From assembly GCF_038957035.1 (NCBI RefSeq), contig NZ_CP152412.1, positions 7,622,501-7,686,500 on the forward strand: DNA of 64,000 nt. The letters run 5' to 3'. Shown here piece after piece: positions 7,238 to 17,596 of this stretch. Below the pieces are notes generated by a model, which saw nothing but the letters and a program-made list of their open reading frames with translations, was not told the origin of the DNA and did no database searches. The position numbers and the translations under genes were made by a program. The DNA comes from Bradyrhizobium sp. B097. GTDB lineage: Bacteria > Pseudomonadota > Alphaproteobacteria > Rhizobiales > Xanthobacteraceae. Numbering within the stretch: the stretch's first letter is position 1; each line of letters opens with the position of its first letter.

Positions 7238-10087
7238 ATGACGATCACCGGGGGTCTCGCACGCGCGCGCAGGATAGCCGCATCGCTCAGTATCATCCTC
7301 GTGTTCGGCGCTGTTCTGATCGGACCGATCGAGATCGCCGCAGCGCAGAACTCCCCCGCCAAGCGCATGCCGGCGCAAGGCGCAGGCGGCACACAGGCGA
7401 TCGGCGCGCAGATGAAGAACGCCATCGCGCTGACGCGCGGCGGCAAGATCGACGCGGGCTATGCACAGCTGCTTGCAGCGCTGGATGCGACAGACAGACT
7501 CGACGACGCACAATTCGTCATGGAGCAGTATTTCGACGCGACCGCCGCGCTGCGCGCGGTCAAGCGCGACGATCTGGCCGAAAAACTGTTCATCCGCGCG
7601 TTCAAGGGCAAGGCGGCGGCGCAATCGCCGCCCGGCAATGCCGACGTGCTCCTGATGTACGCGATCCTCATATCCGACCACGCCAGGATCGCGGAAGCAG
7701 TCCCGCTCTACATGAAAGCGATCGCGGCCTTCAACGCCTATTGGGGCGAGGGCTCCGAGGAATCGCTGATCGCCAACGACAAGCTCGCGGTCGCGCTGTC
7801 GGCTAACGGCTCGGCGGCGTCGGCGACCAATCTCGGCCGGCACAATTTCGAGCTCTCCGAGAAAGCGCTGGGGCCCGACCATCGCACCACCTGGAAGCTC
7901 GCCAACAACTATGCCGACATGCTGCGCGAGATCGGCGCGCCGGCGAAGACGCTCGAACTCGATCTGTTCGCGATCGAGAAGCGCGCCAGGCACTACGGCG
8001 AGAACCATCTCAACACGCTGGTGACGGTCAACAACGCCGGACAGGATTTTCTCAATCTCGGCCGTTTCGACGACGCCCGCCGCTATTTCCGCCGTCATCG
8101 CGCGATCGCGACCGTGCTCGCGCCGAAGGATCCGAGCTTCGCCGGCCAGGCCGATGCCTGGCTGTTCTACACCGATATGCTCGCCACCGGCGATGCCGCG
8201 ATGCCGCAAGCCGATCTGGAGCGGCTGGAGGCGATCGTTGCCAACGAGGCGAATTTCGCGGATTTCCTGCGCATCAAGGCAGCTGGGCTGGCGGCCGGCA
8301 AGCGCGAGCAGCGCGGCGAGCGAGATGCGGGCATGCGGCTGCGCGAGACGGCGCTTGCGATTTCGACCCGCGCCTTCACCGCGCAGCATCCGCTCAGCTT
8401 CGAGATCAAACTCGGCATCGCGACAGCCTTGATCGCAACCGATCCGAACCGCGCCGCGCGCGCGTTCACCGCGCTCGACCGCGAGATGTTCGACTGGATG
8501 AAGCGCGAGGTCGGCACATCAGGCGATCGCGCCGTCGCGGAAGCGATCCGCGCCCATGCCGACCATCTGCTGTTTGCGTTCGGCCGCTTCGCCACCTCCG
8601 CCGGGTCATCGGTGGCGCAGCCGGCCTTTGCCGCCGCGGTGCTGCGCTGGAAGACGCTCGGCGGCGGCGATGCCACCGCGCTGCGCCAGCTCGAGACGCA
8701 GATGGCGGGCAAGGACGAGGAGACCGCGGCGCTGCTGCGCGCGGCGCTGCGGCTCAACGGCGAGAAGCAGGAGCTGTTCTCGTCGGGCAATATCGACGAC
8801 TGGGCGAGATCCGTGTGGCAGCGGCAGGACGCGGCCGAGAAGGCGCTGAACAAGCGGCTCGACGCGATCGGCGCGAAGCTGCCGCAGGACCCGATCCGCC
8901 CCTCGCAGCTGCTCGCACATGACGAAGCCGTCATCAACTATTTCATCACGCGGCAATGGAAGGCGGATCGCCAGTCCAAGGAGCCGCTGTCCGCAACCGT
9001 GCTCTACGCCATCGTCGAGACCGCGACGAGCGAGCCCCGCGTGGTCGATCTCGGCGATCCCGGCCGGATGGTCGACACCGGCGTGCGGACCGAGATCGCG
9101 CGGCTGCGTACGACGCAGGCCGCCGCGCCGGATCGCGACGCCAAGACGGCAGGCAACAAGACAGCAGACAACAAGGCGCCCGACGACAAGGCGCTCGACA
9201 GCAAAGGCCGCTTCCAGAACCTCCGCGCGCGGCTGTTCGCGCCGCTGGAGCCTGCCCTGAAGGACAAGACCACGCTCTATGTGGTGCCGGACGGCTTCCT
9301 GTTTGCCGTGCCGTTCTCGCTGCTGCCCGGCGCCGACGGCGGCCTGCTGGAGGACCGCACCACGGTCCGGATGCTGACCAGCCCCGACGCGCTGATCGCA
9401 ATCCATGTGCGCGAGAGGCTCGACCGGACGGGCGCGATGCTGCTCGCCGGCGGCATCGAATACGGCCAGCCGGGGCCGATGCCGCTGCCCGGCACGAAGA
9501 CCGAGATCGAGGCGATCGCCAAGCTCGCCCGCGCGCGCAGCGCGCCGGTCGAGATGCTGACTGGGCGCGGCGTCAGCGAAACTGTGCTGCGCGAGGCGAT
9601 CGGCAAGGCCCGCATCGCGCATCTGGCGACGCACGGCTTCTATCACGACAGCACGGCGTCCGGCCTCGATACGCTCTGGCAGAGCGGCATCGTGCTGTCC
9701 GGTGCCGGCGACAGCCGATGGCCGCTGCGCGACGAGAAGGACGGCTATCTCTATGCCTTCGAAGTGATGGACTGGGACCTGTCCGGCCTCGACCTGCTGG
9801 TGCTCTCGGCCTGCGAGACCGGCCGCGGCGACGAGAGTTTTGTCAGCGGCCTGCGCGGCCTGCCGACCGCGCTCGGCATCGCCGGCGCCCGCCGTGCGCT
9901 GCTGACGCTGTGGCCGGTCGCCGACGAGGGCACCGCGAACTTCACCGTGCGCTTTTATGAGCACCTGGCGGAGGGCCTGACCTATTCGGATGCGCTGCGC
10001 CAGACCCGGCGCGATGCGCGCGACGGCAAGGTCGCGGGCGCCAGGGACGCGAGCGTGTGGGCGGCGTTCGTGCTGTTCGAGGGCTAA
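7238..10087 (+). CDS. Exported TPR-CHAT protein (putative caspase-like protease)
   Basis: The ATG at 7238 gives 949 residues starting with a basic n-region (ARARR), a hydrophobic core and an AAAQ cleavage-like end near residue 37, that is a signal peptide; a GTG at 7160 would bury it. Helical repeats of the kinesin-light-chain TPR kind fill about residues 170-330 (ALGPDHRTTWKLANNYADML, then ARHYGENHLNTLVTVNNAG). The C-terminal third is a CHAT domain with the His-Cys pair H799 (HLATHGFY) and C859 (LLVLSACETGRG). CHAT domains are caspase-related peptidases, often in surveillance or defence complexes. Export to the periplasm is unusual for that role. A low-complexity Asp/Lys/Ala segment (about 635-655) links the parts. 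Confidence 0.82.
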   Translation: MTITGGLARARRIAASLSIILVFGAVLIGPIEIAAAQNSPAKRMPAQGAGGTQAIGAQMKNAIALTRGGKIDAGYAQLLAALDATDRLDDAQFVMEQYFDATAALRAVKRDDLAEKLFIRAFKGKAAAQSPPGNADVLLMYAILISDHARIAEAVPLYMKAIAAFNAYWGEGSEESLIANDKLAVALSANGSAASATNLGRHNFELSEKALGPDHRTTWKLANNYADMLREIGAPAKTLELDLFAIEKRARHYGENHLNTLVTVNNAGQDFLNLGRFDDARRYFRRHRAIATVLAPKDPSFAGQADAWLFYTDMLATGDAAMPQADLERLEAIVANEANFADFLRIKAAGLAAGKREQRGERDAGMRLRETALAISTRAFTAQHPLSFEIKLGIATALIATDPNRAARAFTALDREMFDWMKREVGTSGDRAVAEAIRAHADHLLFAFGRFATSAGSSVAQPAFAAAVLRWKTLGGGDATALRQLETQMAGKDEETAALLRAALRLNGEKQELFSSGNIDDWARSVWQRQDAAEKALNKRLDAIGAKLPQDPIRPSQLLAHDEAVINYFITRQWKADRQSKEPLSATVLYAIVETATSEPRVVDLGDPGRMVDTGVRTEIARLRTTQAAAPDRDAKTAGNKTADNKAPDDKALDSKGRFQNLRARLFAPLEPALKDKTTLYVVPDGFLFAVPFSLLPGADGGLLEDRTTVRMLTSPDALIAIHVRERLDRTGAMLLAGGIEYGQPGPMPLPGTKTEIEAIAKLARARSAPVEMLTGRGVSETVLREAIGKARIAHLATHGFYHDSTASGLDTLWQSGIVLSGAGDSRWPLRDEKDGYLYAFEVMDWDLSGLDLLVLSACETGRGDESFVSGLRGLPTALGIAGARRALLTLWPVADEGTANFTVRFYEHLAEGLTYSDALRQTRRDARDGKVAGARDASVWAAFVLFEG

Positions 10088-10201
10088 GGCACGCCCCGCC
10101 TTGCGCAAGGGCCGTACGCCGCCGAATCGTGCAGGGCAGATCGGCACGGGGGGCAGGTAATTTGCTTTGACAGCGGCGGCCTGATCGGGGACAAGCCGCC
10201 C

Positions 10202-10438
10202 ATGCCGAAAAAACCCGGGACCAATCCCAAAGGCGAATTTGCCTTCTTCAACGTCTTCTATGAAGACGGCTCGCAGCGTTCCAACCGCCGCGTGCCATCG
10301 GAGCTGCTGGGCGGGCTGGACGGCGACGAGCCGGCGCGCGCCTTCCTGCGCGAGCAGGACCGCGAGATCGCCGAAAAGGGCGGCCGGCCGCCGCTCGAGA
10401 TCAAGACCATCGAGCGCGTCGGCGCGAAGAAGAAGTAG
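10202..10438 (+). CDS. Small conserved hypothetical protein (78 residues)
   Basis: The frame MPKKPGTNPKGEFAFFNVFYEDGSQ... is charged, lacks hydrophobic helices and ends in a lysine cluster (GAKKK). Codon use is the same as in its neighbours and GGGGAC lies about ten bases upstream. The pattern F-NV-YEDGSQRSNRRVP suggests a small beta-rich domain. I recognise no named family and propose no function. It follows the CHAT gene by 115 bases in the same direction, with an intervening start region, so it may have its own promoter. Confidence 0.65.
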   Translation: MPKKPGTNPKGEFAFFNVFYEDGSQRSNRRVPSELLGGLDGDEPARAFLREQDREIAEKGGRPPLEIKTIERVGAKKK

Positions 10439-10509
10439 CGGCGTCGCCTTCGCATTGATCAACAGCGAGCGCGCTGCTCACGCCTGCAACGAACAGCGGA
10501 GCAAGCGGT

Positions 10510-10706
10510 ACCCCTCTCCCCGCCCCTCCCCCGCAAGGGGGGAGGGAGCCCTTCCGCCAGTGCTTCACTCACATTGTGACTGTCATACAACGCGCGTTGT
10601 GGCGCGATGTGCCGTTGTGACGCGATGGCAAGATTGGTGGTCAACGTCAGGTGACCACACTCGTCAGGCTCCCTCCCCCCTTGTGGGGGAGGGTGGGGAG
10701 AGGGGT
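10510..10706. repeat. Long inverted repeat, 'CCCCTCTCCCC' family
   Basis: A 41-base left arm at 10510-10550 (ACCCCTCTCCCCGCCCCTCC...) is the reverse complement, with about four mismatches, of the right arm at 10667-10706. Between them lie 116 bases without coding signs. The whole is a MITE-like or BIME-like mosaic element. Related copies are at 27640-27810 and 40781-40920. Confidence 0.8.
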
Positions 10707-10751
10707 GGCCCCGGGCGCTGGCGTTGAGAATTTGCGAGATCTCTACAAATC

Positions 10752-10780
10752 AAAACGGCGGGCCTTTGCCCGCCGTTTTT
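10752..10780. terminator. Terminator with a perfect 12-bp stem, next to rpoD
   Basis: AAAACGGCGGGC at 10752-10763 pairs perfectly with GCCCGCCGTTTT at 10768-10779 around CTTT. The flanking A and T runs make it work on both strands, so it can end rpoD transcription (leftward) as well as anything arriving from the left. Confidence 0.85.
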
Positions 10781-10788
10781 GTTCCGAT

Positions 10789-10818
10789 GGATGCCCGGGT
10801 CAAGCCCGGGCATGACGA
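10789..10818. repeat. REP palindrome 'GATGCCCGGGTCAAGCCCGGGCATG'
   Basis: ATGCCCGGG at 10791-10799 and CCCGGGCAT at 10806-10813 form a short, near-perfect palindrome. The same unit recurs near 16050-16121, 38300-38378 and, in altered form, 61411-61484. It lies immediately downstream of the rpoD stop codon. Confidence 0.8.
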
Positions 10819-10823
10819 CCGAA

Positions 10824-12956
<2,133 letters not shown>

Positions 12957-13099
12957 TCACTAAGCTCCCGAAACGCGGTCATGCAGAATGGCGCCACGCA
13001 CGCGCATCCGCACGAAATCTAGATTTACTCTCTCGACGCACAAAGGGCGGCGCAAAATCTCGCCACCCCTCTGATCCGTCTCGACGGTTTCCATCTTGA

Positions 13100-13117
13100 A
13101 ATAGCCGCGAGGCTATT
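13100..13117. promoter_or_regulatory. Stem-loop in the dnaG-rpoD gap
   Basis: AATAGCC at 13100-13106 pairs perfectly with GGCTATT at 13111-13117 around GCGA. It lies 92 bases after the dnaG stop and 144 bases before the rpoD start. No long T-run follows on the minus strand, so it is more likely an mRNA-processing or stability hairpin, or a weak terminator. Confidence 0.45.
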
Positions 13118-13209
13118 AAGTTTCGCTTAACCCTGTTTTTGCAGCCAAACCATGGATTTGGCGAGTCTTTTTGCGGGTTCGGCCAGCGCCGTCCGCAGCA
13201 TTTTTGTTA

Positions 13210-15222
13210 TCAGACATTACGCTGGAACCGGCCCGATAATTCGCCGAACCCTTCAATCAGGGCTTCGGTCCCATCGGCTTCTGCCATCCGGGCCTGGATA
13301 TCCTGCAACCATGCCAGATTGGCCTCGCTGGAGTCTTCAGCCAAGGCGGCTTCCGCATCTTTTCTTTCCCTAAGTAAGGCGTGGGTTTTCTGATGCAAGG
13401 CAACGAGTTGACGCCAAGTCGATAAAACATCCTCGCGCGCCGCGCCGATCTGCGCCCCCCACACCGCCTGGGTTGTGATCACCCGCTCAACCCTTTGAAG
13501 TATCTGCGATAATCCGCCCGCCTCGAGGTCGGCGCGCATCTTCTCGGCCTGCTCCTCGACATCAGGAGAGTGGTGATGGTCGTGGGCAAAGGCGGCGATT
13601 ATCGCGGCCCGCAGCTTGTGGGCCTCGGGATGGGCGAGCTCGAGGGCCGCCACCTCCTCGAGATGGTCGTGCAGCAGCCAGGGGTGATTGATCAGGGATT
13701 GCAGGATCAGCGCCTCGCGGCTCGAGATCGCGCTGCGCTGGCCGCGCATGATCGGGCTGTTGGCCAGTTGCTGGCTCGCGGCCTGATAGGGGCCCCGTGA
13801 AAACCCGGGGATGCCGCCGCCCTTGGCGCCGAACCGGCTGCCCTGACCCGGGCCGCGGGGGGCAAACTGGCGGGGTGATTCGCCGCCACGTCCACCACCG
13901 AAATTGCCCCTGTTGCCGTAGCCGCCGCGGCCGTAACCGCCGCGCCCTCCCTCCGGGGCAAAGTTGCGTTGCAGCCGCTCCTGCAAATCCTGCCGGTAAT
14001 AGCGCCGCACCACCTCGTCGCGGATGCCGCCCGTGAGCTCGCCGATCCGCGCCTCCAGTGCTGCGCGGCGTTCGGGGGTGTCGAAATTGCCGCCCTCGAT
14101 CTCGCGCGACCAGATCATTTCAGCGAGCGGCCTCGCGGCGCCGATCACATCCTCGATCGCGCCGCGGCCGCCGGAGCGCGCGAGATCGTCAGGGTCCTGC
14201 CCTTCCGGCAGCAGGGCAATGCGCAGGCTCTTTCCCGGCTTGAGCTGGGGCAAGGCAATGTCGGCGGCGCGATAGGCGGCCTTCTGGCCGGCGCGGTCGC
14301 CGTCGAAGCAGAGGATCGGCTCGTCGACCATCTTCCAGAGCATCGCCAGCTGGTTCTCGGTCAACGCGGTGCCGAGCGGCGCGACAGCGCCGGGAAAGCC
14401 CGAGGTGACCATCGCGATGACGTCGACATAGCCCTCGACGACGATCAGCTGCGCGCCGTCATGCGCGGCCTGGCGCGCGGTGAACAGGTTGTAGAGATTG
14501 TCGCCCTTGTGAAACAGCGGGGTTTCCGGCGAGTTCAGATACTTCGCCGGAACGTCCTTCTCCAGCGCGCGGCCGCCGAACGCGATGACGCGGCCGCGGG
14601 CATCCGTGATCGGGAACATGACGCGGTCGCGGAAGCGATCGAACGGCACCGGCTTGTCCTCGCCGGACACCAGCAGCCCGGCCTCCACCATGTCCTCGGT
14701 CGAGATGCCCTGCGCGCCCAGATGCTCCTTCAGCGCAAAACGATCCGGCGGCGCATAGCCCATCCGGAACTGGAGCTGGGTCGCAGGTGAGATACTGCGG
14801 TCGGCGAGATAGCCGCGCGCCTTGGCGCCGTTACGTGAGGCCAGCGTGTCGGCGAAGAACTTTGTCGCCAGTTCCATCACTTCGTGCAGGGTGCGGCGAT
14901 GCTGCTCGTGGCGCGCCGCATCGGGCGTCACGGCCGGCAGCGGGACACCCGCCATCGCGGCGAGACGTTCCACCGCCTCGGGGAAAGTCACGCCCTCGGT
15001 CTTCATCAGGAAGTCGAAGATGTTGCCGTTCAGCCCGGACGAGAAGTCGAACCAGGCCTGCTTCTGATCGTTGACGAAGAACGACGGCGTCTTCTCCTGC
15101 TGGAACGGCGACAGCCCCTTCCACTCCCGCCCGGCCTTCTTGAGCTTGACGCGCCGGCCCACGACTTCCGAGACCGGAAGCCGGGCGCGCAGCTCATCGA
15201 GGAATTCGGGCGTAAAACGCAT
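13210..15222 (-). CDS. dnaG: DNA primase DnaG, zinc ligands replaced
   Basis: The 670-residue primase makes RNA primers at the replication fork. The N-terminal domain (1-95) aligns with the CHC2 zinc ribbon, but the four metal-ligand positions read S38, Q41, D59 and S62 (LSPFQQEKTPSF and WFDFSSG) instead of Cys/His. The catalytic core is intact, including the TOPRIM glutamate in LIVVEGYVDVIAM and the Asp-rich CFDGDRAG. A Gly/Arg-rich linker (about 425-485) joins it to the C-terminal DnaB-interaction domain. It is followed by rpoD, as in the macromolecular-synthesis operon, with no rpsU upstream; the gene upstream is the divergent cld. Confidence 0.96.
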   Translation of the reverse strand: MRFTPEFLDELRARLPVSEVVGRRVKLKKAGREWKGLSPFQQEKTPSFFVNDQKQAWFDFSSGLNGNIFDFLMKTEGVTFPEAVERLAAMAGVPLPAVTPDAARHEQHRRTLHEVMELATKFFADTLASRNGAKARGYLADRSISPATQLQFRMGYAPPDRFALKEHLGAQGISTEDMVEAGLLVSGEDKPVPFDRFRDRVMFPITDARGRVIAFGGRALEKDVPAKYLNSPETPLFHKGDNLYNLFTARQAAHDGAQLIVVEGYVDVIAMVTSGFPGAVAPLGTALTENQLAMLWKMVDEPILCFDGDRAGQKAAYRAADIALPQLKPGKSLRIALLPEGQDPDDLARSGGRGAIEDVIGAARPLAEMIWSREIEGGNFDTPERRAALEARIGELTGGIRDEVVRRYYRQDLQERLQRNFAPEGGRGGYGRGGYGNRGNFGGGRGGESPRQFAPRGPGQGSRFGAKGGGIPGFSRGPYQAASQQLANSPIMRGQRSAISSREALILQSLINHPWLLHDHLEEVAALELAHPEAHKLRAAIIAAFAHDHHHSPDVEEQAEKMRADLEAGGLSQILQRVERVITTQAVWGAQIGAAREDVLSTWRQLVALHQKTHALLRERKDAEAALAEDSSEANLAWLQDIQARMAEADGTEALIEGFGELSGRFQRNV

Positions 15223-15431
15223 CAGGGTGATTCTGGGCTCGGGCGACGAATCGCGGACAACCGGTTAGCCATATAGCGGCACGACCCGGCATGCCGAACA
15301 ATGTGGGGCTTTTCCGGGCTATTCACAGGCCTGCCTGTCACCGCTCCGTCGAGCGGGCTACCCCCGAATCCACGGTGGAGAGCTTGCACGGCAAGCTTGC
15401 CCCCTCCCCGCTTCCGGGATTGGATAGCACC

Positions 15432-15986
15432 ATGTTCACGACATTCAGGGGCGGACAGAGCGGCGGCTGGCAGGTCACGTCCATCACGCGGGTGAAGGGC
15501 GAGACGCTGCCGAAGGTCGCGGCGCTGTCGATCGTTGCGAGCGACTCGATCGCGCTGCCGCTGCTGCCGGCGCAGACCTCCTGGCGGCTCGCCGGCGTCG
15601 CCAGCTATCTGCGCTATACCGAGAAGGACGAGCGCGAGAAACTTGCCGCCGTGCAGGCCGGGCTCGGCCGCAGCGAGGCAACGCATGCGGCGCTGATCCC
15701 GATCAGGAAATCCGCGGCGTGGTGGGAGCTGACGCAGCCGGAGCGCCGCGAGATCTTCGAGGACAAGTCGCACCACATCGCCGGCACCTTGAAATTCCTC
15801 CCTGCGATCGCCCGCCAGCTGTTTCACGCCCGCGACCTCGGCATGCCCTTCGACTTCCTGACCTGGTTCGAATTCGCCCCCGAGCATGTCGCCCTGTTCG
15901 ACGAGCTGGTCGGCATGCTGCGCGCGACCGAGGAGTGGAGCTATGTCGAGCGCGAGGTCGACATCCGCGTAGAGCGGGAAGTGTGA
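15432..15986 (+). CDS. cld: Chlorite dismutase family heme protein (short, clade-2 type)
   Basis: From the ATG at 15432 the product has 184 residues, the length of the dimeric clade-2 chlorite dismutase of Nitrobacter winogradskyi, which it follows closely as I recall that sequence (VQAGLGRSEATHAALIPIRK, EDKSHHIAGTLKFLPAIARQ, FDFLTWFEFAPEH). The expected proximal heme ligand is H115 in KSHHIA and the distal arginine needed to turn chlorite into chloride and O2 is R128 in AIARQL; both are present. There is no signal peptide, so it is cytoplasmic. No perchlorate or chlorate reductase genes accompany it, so detoxification or a different peroxidase-like role is likely. An in-frame upstream extension to 15291 lacks conservation. 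Confidence 0.85.
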   Translation: MFTTFRGGQSGGWQVTSITRVKGETLPKVAALSIVASDSIALPLLPAQTSWRLAGVASYLRYTEKDEREKLAAVQAGLGRSEATHAALIPIRKSAAWWELTQPERREIFEDKSHHIAGTLKFLPAIARQLFHARDLGMPFDFLTWFEFAPEHVALFDELVGMLRATEEWSYVEREVDIRVEREV

Positions 15987-15998
15987 CTTCCCCTTCGG

Positions 15999-16121
15999 TC
16001 ATTGCCGGGCTTGACCCGGCAATCCATCAAAGAAGGACACTCGCGAAGTGAGATGGATGCCCGGGTCATAGGCGAGCGGAAGCGACGCCGTCCTTCGGAC
16101 GGCTAAGCCCGGGCATGACGA
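15999..16121. repeat. Composite REP element (two palindromes)
   Basis: ATTGCCGGGCTTGACCCGGCAAT at about 16001-16022 is one palindrome. GATGCCCGGGTCA at 16056-16068 and AGCCCGGGCATGACG at 16106-16120 are the arms of a second one whose centre has been expanded by a smaller hairpin (GCCGTCCTTCGGACGGC). It lies between cld and the convergent GGCT-like gene. Confidence 0.75.
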
Positions 16122-16142
16122 CGTATGCGGCTACACCGGGTG

Positions 16143-16556
16143 CTAATGCTCCAGAAACTTTCCTGACGCAATCCGCGGCAGCTCGGTGACGGGCCAGTTG
16201 TAGAGATAGGTCCACGCCTCGCTCACGCTGCCGTCGGCGCGCGTGACAGCAAGCATCTCGCGGACATATTCGGTCGGCGGCGGAAAGCCCTCGCCGCAGG
16301 CTTCGTACATGTCGAATTCGCGCAGCATGGCCTCGCGCTCGCGCAGGCGAAACAATTCGCCGTGCACGATGTCGGCGGGATCGTCGGACGCCACCAGGCC
16401 CGGATAATGCTTCACGAGGTAGAGCCGGCCGCGACACTGCGCCGGCCCGAGGAATTCGGCATTGCCTGCGAGCAGCTTGGCCATCGGATGGTCGAAGCCG
16501 CGCATCAGCGTGCCGTAGACGAAGAGAAGGTCGGAAATCATGGGTTCAGTTGTCAT
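16143..16556 (-). CDS. Gamma-glutamylcyclotransferase-like (AIG2/GGCT) protein
   Basis: 137 residues with the family's N-terminal nucleotide-free binding loop YGTLM in LLFVYGTLMRGFDHP, followed by GRLYLVKHYPGLV and a GELF block in DIVHGELFRLRE. A conserved glutamate expected to act as the general acid/base is plausibly in MYEACGEGF. Family members cleave gamma-glutamyl peptides to 5-oxoproline, or act on gamma-glutamylamines. Start: ATG at 16556 gives MTTEPM; a second ATG at 16541 (MISDLL) is equally possible. It stands between two palindromic repeats. Confidence 0.8.
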   Translation of the reverse strand: MTTEPMISDLLFVYGTLMRGFDHPMAKLLAGNAEFLGPAQCRGRLYLVKHYPGLVASDDPADIVHGELFRLREREAMLREFDMYEACGEGFPPPTEYVREMLAVTRADGSVSEAWTYLYNWPVTELPRIASGKFLEH

Positions 16557-16604
16557 TTCGGCAGAACGGGGCAGTAAAACTCACAGGCTGCGCCTCACAC
16601 TCGC

Positions 16605-16729
16605 TGTCGTCCCTGCGAAAGCAGGGACCCATAACCACAAATCCAAATCGTGGCGCGACGCCAGAACGACGGGTCCCGTCAATGACAGGAGCCGCGGCGT
16701 ATGGGTCCCTGCTTTCGCAGGGACGACGA
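16605..16729. repeat. Palindromic repeat, 'GTCGTCCCTGCGAAAGCAGGGAC' family
   Basis: GTCGTCCCTGCGAAAGCAGG near 16606-16625 is mirrored by CCTGCTTTCGCAGGGACGAC near 16707-16727, each arm being itself a hairpin. Related copies flank the SRPBCC cluster (31731-31860) and the csoR/ychF gap (60102-60233). Confidence 0.8.
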
Positions 16730-16781
16730 CGGAAAGCGCTGCAAAGCTCCGAGCCCTAAATGACGGAACGGTCGAGAAGAA

Positions 16782-17594
16782 TCAAGCCGCCACCACCTCA
16801 TCGGTCACCACGACGAACTTCGTCAGCGTCATGCGGCCGAAGCTCGTGGTGAGCGCGACGTCGGCGGCGTCGCGGCCGGTCGCCATCAGGATGCGGCCGA
16901 TCCGCGGCGTGTTGTGGCGGGCATCGAAGGTGTACCACTGGCCCGACAGATAGACCTCGAACCAGCCGGAGAAATCCATCGGCGCGGGATCCGGCGGGAC
17001 GCCGATGTCGCCGAGATAGCCGGTGCAGTAGCGCGCCGGAATGCCCATGCAGCGGCAGAAGGTGAGCGCCAGATGCGCGAAGTCGCGGCAGACGCCGGCG
17101 CGGCCTTCGTAGACGTCATGCGCCGACTTCATGTGATGGGCGTGCTCGTAGCCGAACGTCACATGGTGGTGCACGAAATCGGTAATCGCCTGCACCCGCG
17201 CCCACCCCTGCGGCGTGTTGCCGAACAGCGACCAGGCGACATCGGTCAGCTTGTCGGTCTCGCAATAGCGGCTCGGCATCAGATAGAGCAGCATGTCGTC
17301 AGGCAATTGCTCGATCGGAACCTGCTGTGCCGCCGGATTGACGACATCGGGCAGCCCGGAATCCCGCAGCAGCGCGCTGCCGCGGAAGGTAACGCCACCG
17401 CCGGGGGCGACCAGACGGCCGCAGACATTGCCAAAGCCGTCGCGATAGAGGCCGATCGGGACATCCGGCTCGGCCGCAAGGCTCTCGGTGCCGACGATGT
17501 CGGCGTAGCGTGACGGATGGATCGACAGCATGATCACCATCGGGGTCGGCTGCGGAGCCGTGTAGGTGATCTCGAAGCCGACCTTGATCTGCAT
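16782..17594 (-). CDS. Transglutaminase-like protein, catalytic His position substituted
   Basis: 270 residues. The transglutaminase core holds the nucleophile C169 in GRAGVCRDFAHLAL and an Asp-containing TFDARHN block (D224), but where active members have H-A-W the sequence reads S209-G210-W211 (MDFSGWFEVYL). Related proteins I recall often carry a non-His residue here, so this may be a subfamily trait and not decay. The N-terminal half is a beta-rich domain. No signal peptide is seen. It starts two bases after the stop of the other transglutaminase gene, so the two form an operon and are probably translated together. Confidence 0.82.
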   Translation of the reverse strand: MQIKVGFEITYTAPQPTPMVIMLSIHPSRYADIVGTESLAAEPDVPIGLYRDGFGNVCGRLVAPGGGVTFRGSALLRDSGLPDVVNPAAQQVPIEQLPDDMLLYLMPSRYCETDKLTDVAWSLFGNTPQGWARVQAITDFVHHHVTFGYEHAHHMKSAHDVYEGRAGVCRDFAHLALTFCRCMGIPARYCTGYLGDIGVPPDPAPMDFSGWFEVYLSGQWYTFDARHNTPRIGRILMATGRDAADVALTTSFGRMTLTKFVVVTDEVVAA

Positions 17595-17596
17595 CG

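Noticed and set aside
6953..8389. A 478-codon leftward frame across the CHAT promoter
   Set aside because: It is a shadow of the CHAT N-terminus; the sequence shows no domain and crosses the exported protein's signal peptide.
8606..10462. A 618-codon open frame antisense to the CHAT gene
   Set aside because: Arg/Gly/Ala-rich shadow frame, no start signal or known domain, fully covered by the CHAT reading frame.
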